Source of the DNA: Phycisphaerales bacterium UBA3158
Lineage (GTDB): Bacteria; Planctomycetota; Phycisphaerae; Phycisphaerales; SM1A02
Direction: 5' to 3'
DNA length: 28,310 nt
NCBI GenBank assembly: GCA_002364555.1
Contig: DEYM01000123.1
Span: forward strand, 1-28,310
Shown here piece after piece: positions 25,235-28,310 of this stretch. Under the pieces are notes generated by a model. That model saw only the letters and a list, made by a program, of their open reading frames with translations. It did no database searches and was not told the origin of the DNA. A program made the position numbers and the translations under genes. Numbering within the stretch: the first letter of the stretch is position 1; each line of letters starts with the position of its first letter.

Positions 25235-25264
25235 AGGAGCGCTCCTCAAGTCCTCGTGGACTTG
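25235..25264 (-). promoter_or_regulatory. Twin inverted repeats over the ribosome binding site of the HEAT-repeat gene
   Basis: AGGAGCGCTCCT (25235-25246) is a perfect 12-base palindrome one base before the ATG at 25233. Next to it CAAGTCC (25247-25253) pairs with GGACTTG (25258-25264) around a four-base loop. Both fall in the probable 5' leader and could hide the ribosome binding site or be a protein-binding site. Confidence 0.4.
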
Positions 25265-25318
25265 GATGATCTGAAAATGGCGAGGTCCTCCCTCATGAAG
25301 GACCCGTGTAGTCAGGCG

Positions 25319-25348
25319 ATGCTATCTCGGAGCCACTCATAGTGTCAA
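25319..25348 (-). promoter_or_regulatory. Candidate promoter of the HEAT-repeat gene
   Basis: On the minus strand a perfect TTGACA (complement of 25343-25348) is followed after 18 bases by TAGCAT (complement of 25319-25324). The leader would be about 80 bases. The match is by eye only. Confidence 0.45.
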
Positions 25349-25415
25349 CGAATTCGAGTGGATCCTTGCCCTAAAACCGCTCTTTCGAGTCTTCTGAGCG
25401 GGTCGGGTATACTCC

Positions 25416-25631
25416 AACAGGCAAAGGTGTCGACGGCACGAACCCCAATCGGGGAGATGGCCTGAAACCATCAAGAGGGAAGGCGGTGAAAAACCGCCGC
25501 GGACGCGCCGCCGTAACGGGACCATGGACTCCCCCAGAGGATGATCCAATGCGTGTCGAAATGCCACTGCCCCTGCTGGGGCGGGAAGGCCGACATGTTC
25601 TCCCGGAGCCGGAAAACCTGCCTTTGCTGTT
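25416..25631 (+). ncRNA. Cobalamin (vitamin B12) riboswitch
   Basis: The B12 box GAGCCGGAAAACCTGCCT lies at 25606-25623 and matches the family consensus at nearly every position. The core segment AAGAGGGAA (25473-25481) is followed by a hairpin of GGCGGT (25482-25487) with ACCGCC (25493-25498), and then GCCGCCGTAACGGG near 25507-25520, as in known members. Two further hairpins pair CCCC/GGGG (25443-25454) and GATGG/CCATC (25456-25472). The closing helix pairs AACAG-G-CAAAGG (25416-25427) with CCTTTG-CTGTT (25621-25631), leaving one bulged G. A -10-like TATACT lies at 25408-25413. About 150 bases separate it from the gene start and no U-tract terminator is visible, so it probably acts on translation. 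High B12 would be expected to switch the downstream genes off. Confidence 0.93.
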
Positions 25632-25749
25632 ATGTCCATGCCTGCGCGGTCATTCGACATCGGGTTCTGGGCCATGTGATCTCACCAGGCTCCCGGTGGA
25701 TATCGCATCGCCCCATCGTACCTTGGCCCGCAGGCTTTCTCTGGGAGTG

Positions 25750-25768
25750 GCTCCGCGCGATTCGGAGC
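25750..25768 (+). promoter_or_regulatory. Hairpin ahead of the riboswitch-controlled start codon
   Basis: GCTCCG (25750-25755) pairs with CGGAGC (25763-25768) around a seven-base loop, 13 bases before the ATG at 25782. It contains a GGAG and borders the likely ribosome binding site GGAAAG (25770-25775). It could be the expression platform of the riboswitch. Confidence 0.35.
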
Positions 25769-25781
25769 TGGAAAGTCGCTC

Positions 25782-26690
25782 ATGAGAGTACGAATCACAC
25801 TTGCCAGCCTCTGCCTGATGATCTCATCGATCCATGCGATGTCTCAGGATCCATGGGCGGATGTCGTCATCAACTGGGAACCAGGAATCGGAGGAGCTCC
25901 CGGCTACGACTCACCTCAGAGAAGCCTCGGACAACCTGCAAGAATGTCCGGTCAGGGTATTGATCCCGGCGTCGTCTCCCCGTTCCAGCCGGCCTGGACC
26001 CCCAATGAGCTGGTCTCGATTGGGGCTGGTGGCGAATTGGTCATCGCCTTCGACGAGTGGATCATGAATGATCCGGATAATCCCCACGGCATTGATCTGA
26101 TCGTCTTCGGCAACTCCGGTTTCATCGACGGCAACAGCCCGCTGGGAACCAACAACGGGCTCTTCGGAGCTGATGGTGGCCTCATCTCCCTCAGTGAGGA
26201 TGGAGAAGACTGGTTGATGGTCCCGGGCTGTCTTGCCGATGACGCCTGGCCCACAAGAGGCTGGATCGATGCCGATCCCTACGACATGGAACCTGGCAGT
26301 GAGCCAAGTGATTTTCTCACACCGATGGACCCCGCCATCTCCTGGACGAGCACCATCGGAATCCCATGGAGCGACCTGGTCGAGACCTATGGCCGGTCCG
26401 CCGGCGGCGTCGGCATCGATCTTGAACCACTTGGCCTGAATCGGATCCGATTCGTCCGCATCAGTGTTCCGGTGGATGCCTTTCTGGCGCCGGAGATCGA
26501 TGGCATCGTCGATGTGCCTCCACAGCAGCCCGCTGATCTCGACGGCAATGGGCTGGTGAACGTCAATGATCTGCTGATGCTGCTTGAGGCATGGGGCTCG
26601 GCCAGCTCGGGCAATCCCGCCGACATCGACAACGATGGCAACATCGATGTCGTCGATCTTCTCCTGATGCTCAAGGGATGGACTCAATGA
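25782..26690 (+). CDS. Cobalamin-riboswitch-controlled secreted protein with a dockerin-like tail
   Basis: The 302-residue protein has a signal peptide ending near residue 20 (H-A-M-S). The domain at about residues 24-245 begins W-A-D-V-V and continues with G-Y-D-S-P-Q-R-S-L-G-Q-P, V-S-I-G-A-G-G-E-L-V-I-A-F and G-I-D-L-I-V-F-G-N. This pattern recalls beta-rich surface proteins that are often encoded behind B12 riboswitches; that comparison is from memory. Residues 251-300 are a dockerin-like pair of loops (D-L-D-G-N-G-L-V-N-V-N-D and D-I-D-N-D-G-N-I-D-V-V-D). The riboswitch upstream suggests a role in capturing or handling a corrinoid outside the cell, which is inference. The stop overlaps the ATG of the pseudopilin gene, so the two are probably made together. 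Confidence 0.85.
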   Translation: MRVRITLASLCLMISSIHAMSQDPWADVVINWEPGIGGAPGYDSPQRSLGQPARMSGQGIDPGVVSPFQPAWTPNELVSIGAGGELVIAFDEWIMNDPDNPHGIDLIVFGNSGFIDGNSPLGTNNGLFGADGGLISLSEDGEDWLMVPGCLADDAWPTRGWIDADPYDMEPGSEPSDFLTPMDPAISWTSTIGIPWSDLVETYGRSAGGVGIDLEPLGLNRIRFVRISVPVDAFLAPEIDGIVDVPPQQPADLDGNGLVNVNDLLMLLEAWGSASSGNPADIDNDGNIDVVDLLLMLKGWTQ

Positions 26691-27508
26691 GCAGACCCCA
26701 TCGCCAAGGTGGTTTCACGCTTATCGAGCTGATGGTCGTCATCTGCATCATTGCGCTGCTTCTGGGCCTGCTGATTCCGGCGATTGGCCGCATGAGCAAC
26801 CACGCCATGGGCACACACTGCATGAACAACCTCAGAACGATGGCCAGAGCCGCCACTCTCTACGCGATAGAACATGACGCACAGTTTCCACCCGCTCTTC
26901 TGCATGGTCTGGATGATGATGCCAACTCCGGAGATGTCAGAGCATGGGACTACTGGAAGCGCCCCGATGGCACGGTTCGACCAGGGCTCCTCTGGACCTA
27001 TGCCGACAAGCCGGACAAGACCCTTCAGTGCCCTGGATACGAGGGCCCCTCGAACTGGAACGGCGATCCATACACGGGCTACAACTACAACACCGCTTTC
27101 ATCGCCGCGGAAGGCCGGACTCCATGGGGCCAGCCTGGCGGCAGTGAGGACTTCCTGATACCCAAGGACAACCTGGATGGAAAGACTTCCCTGGGCATGG
27201 CCGAATGCCGCCGGACCGGCACGACGGCGCTCTTTGGAATCGGAAGCTGGAAGAACGGCGCGAACAAGTTCATGAGATCACCCGTCAACGCCTCACCTCA
27301 GGACATGTCGCTCGCCTGTGCAGGCACCCAGGGCTTTCACTATTCGGGCACAACCAACTTCGCCTGCATCGATGGACATGTGGAACGACTTTCGACGCCT
27401 TTTCGCGGTCGTGAATTCGATTCGCTCCCCACTTCCCTCACCAGCCTGATCGACTGGCCCCGCAACGGCTTTCTCTCGGAGGATGCCGTTCGCTACGATC
27501 CTCGTTGA
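26687..27508 (+). CDS. Pseudopilin-like protein with N-methylation site and H-x10-DG motif
   Basis: The 273-residue protein has a type IV prepilin signal: a short basic leader, then G-G-F-T-L-I-E-L (cleavage after Gly9) and a hydrophobic helix to about residue 34. A globular domain with C-M-N-N-L-R follows. Near the end H-Y-S-G...D-G-H-V (His218, Asp229-Gly230) matches the H-X9-DG-type tail of the large planctomycete pseudopilin families, here with ten residues in between. The start at 26687 forms an ATGA overlap with the previous stop; ATG 26678 is possible but too close to the AAGGGA site. Such proteins are made as many divergent paralogues per genome and their role is unclear. Coupling to a B12-controlled gene is the notable point. 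Confidence 0.88.
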   Translation: MSRPHRQGGFTLIELMVVICIIALLLGLLIPAIGRMSNHAMGTHCMNNLRTMARAATLYAIEHDAQFPPALLHGLDDDANSGDVRAWDYWKRPDGTVRPGLLWTYADKPDKTLQCPGYEGPSNWNGDPYTGYNYNTAFIAAEGRTPWGQPGGSEDFLIPKDNLDGKTSLGMAECRRTGTTALFGIGSWKNGANKFMRSPVNASPQDMSLACAGTQGFHYSGTTNFACIDGHVERLSTPFRGREFDSLPTSLTSLIDWPRNGFLSEDAVRYDPR

Positions 27509-27522
27509 ACGTCCACACAGGA

Positions 27523-27528
27523 TATGGT
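27523..27528 (+). promoter_or_regulatory. TATGGT box close to the moeA start codon
   Basis: TATGGT ends 8 bases before the ATG at 27537, as in leaderless transcripts. No ribosome binding site is seen at normal spacing. The -35 region is not convincing. Confidence 0.2.
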
Positions 27529-27536
27529 GACGGGAC

Positions 27537-28310
27537 ATGCACTCACCACTACCCGGTTATCAAGAAGCACTCGACGCCGCCATTTCACCATCCTGGCTCA
27601 AGACACCGGTTGTCCGGGTCGATCTCGAAGAGGCCCGGGACCATGTGCTGGCGGAATCCCTGATTGCCGATCGCGACATACCGCCATTCAACCGAGCGGC
27701 CATGGACGGCTACGCCATTCGCCATGGCGATCTCTCGACGGATGTCCCCATCGCATGCGATCGCTTCATTTCCGCCGGGACCATGAGCGACATGGAGACT
27801 CCTCGAGGCACCTGTGTCCGCATTGCAACGGGAGCACCCGTACCCGCGGATCTGGACACTGTGATTCCACATGAAATGAGCGATCGAGGTTCGCCGGTCA
27901 CTTTTCAGGCATCGGTCGAGCATGGAAATGCGATTCATGCAAGGGGAAGTGATGCCAAGGCCGGTGATGTCATCTGCCCCGCCGGTACGAGCCTGCGACC
28001 AGTCGAACTCGGACTGGCCGCAACGATCGGAAGAACCTCGCTGATGGTTCATCAACCAGCCAGAATCGCCATCGTGACCTCGGGAGATGAAATTGTTCCA
28101 ATCGATCGCCGACCGGATGCCCATCAGATCCGCAACAGCAATCTGACCATGATCAGGAGTCTGCTCGAGACGATGGGAGGCGATGTCACCTCGACACGCT
28201 GGGTTCCCGACGACGAGAAGGTGACCATGGAGGCCATCACGGTCGAGGATGTCGACATGGTCATCACGATCGGAGGCATCAGTGCGGGCGAACGCGACGC
28301 GTTCCGTGGT
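27537..28310 (+). CDS. moeA: Molybdopterin molybdotransferase MoeA, N-terminal part (cut by window edge)
   Basis: The frame begins at ATG 27537 and runs off the right edge after 258 codons, about 60% of a normal MoeA. Landmarks are P-P-F-N-R-A-A-M-D-G-Y-A (49-60), R-I-A-T-G-A-P-V-P (95-103), V-T-S-G-D-E-I-V (180-187), R-N-S-N (199-202) and G-G-I-S-A-G-E-R-D (246-254). MoeA inserts molybdate into adenylylated molybdopterin in the last step of molybdenum cofactor synthesis. It acts in the cytoplasm. It lies 28 bases after the pseudopilin stop, so it may share that transcript. Confidence 0.95.
   Translation, partial: MHSPLPGYQEALDAAISPSWLKTPVVRVDLEEARDHVLAESLIADRDIPPFNRAAMDGYAIRHGDLSTDVPIACDRFISAGTMSDMETPRGTCVRIATGAPVPADLDTVIPHEMSDRGSPVTFQASVEHGNAIHARGSDAKAGDVICPAGTSLRPVELGLAATIGRTSLMVHQPARIAIVTSGDEIVPIDRRPDAHQIRNSNLTMIRSLLETMGGDVTSTRWVPDDEKVTMEAITVEDVDMVITIGGISAGERDAFRG

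Noticed and set aside
25486..25785. Open frames across the riboswitch region
   Set aside because: The region is explained by the cobalamin riboswitch; the translated sequences show no domain.

Overview
The window looks like a stretch of a planctomycete chromosome, most likely from the Phycisphaerae. The evidence is the gene content: secreted proteins ending in dockerin-like repeats, a DUF2231 plus c-type cytochrome plus leucine-rich-repeat protein, a pseudopilin with a C-terminal H-x10-DG motif, and cysteine modules starting Gly-Ala-Cys-Cys. This assignment is inferred from protein families, not from a marker gene. There are about 21 convincing protein genes, one tRNA and one riboswitch, and no sign of phage, insertion sequence or CRISPR.

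Layout. Positions 1-386 hold the start of a lipoprotein gene (minus strand, cut by the window edge). A Tat-exported metallophosphoesterase follows (645-1616, plus). A minus-strand operon (6630 down to 1626) encodes a small lipoprotein, an RND-pump adaptor, an RND permease and a YjbQ-family protein. Two terminator-like hairpins (6738-6979) separate it from a second small lipoprotein (7060-7281) and the DUF2231/cytochrome/LRR protein (7388-8926). A structured intergenic region then leads into two adjacent plus-strand secreted serine proteases (9230-11167 and 11412-14648). They are paralogous, carry 2 and 5 copies of a six-cysteine module, and end in dockerin-like repeats. A strong terminator follows. 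A two-gene minus unit (LolA-like protein, then alpha/beta hydrolase) and a plus-strand di-heme DUF1111 protein with its own dockerin come next. Then there are two small membrane proteins, a GAF-SpoIIE phosphatase, glutamate decarboxylase, tRNA-Thr(CGT) and a HEAT-repeat protein.

The most distinctive region is the last 3 kb. A well-preserved cobalamin riboswitch (25416-25631) precedes a secreted dockerin-tailed protein (25782-26690), which overlaps by ATGA with a pseudopilin gene (26687-27508). This suggests a vitamin-B12-controlled cell-surface system with no recognisable classical B12 gene in view. The window closes inside a moeA gene.

Across the window, four otherwise unrelated exported proteins share the dockerin-like tail, pointing to a common surface-attachment or sorting route. 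Several genes without a ribosome binding site have a TATA-like -10 box at the distance expected for leaderless transcripts.
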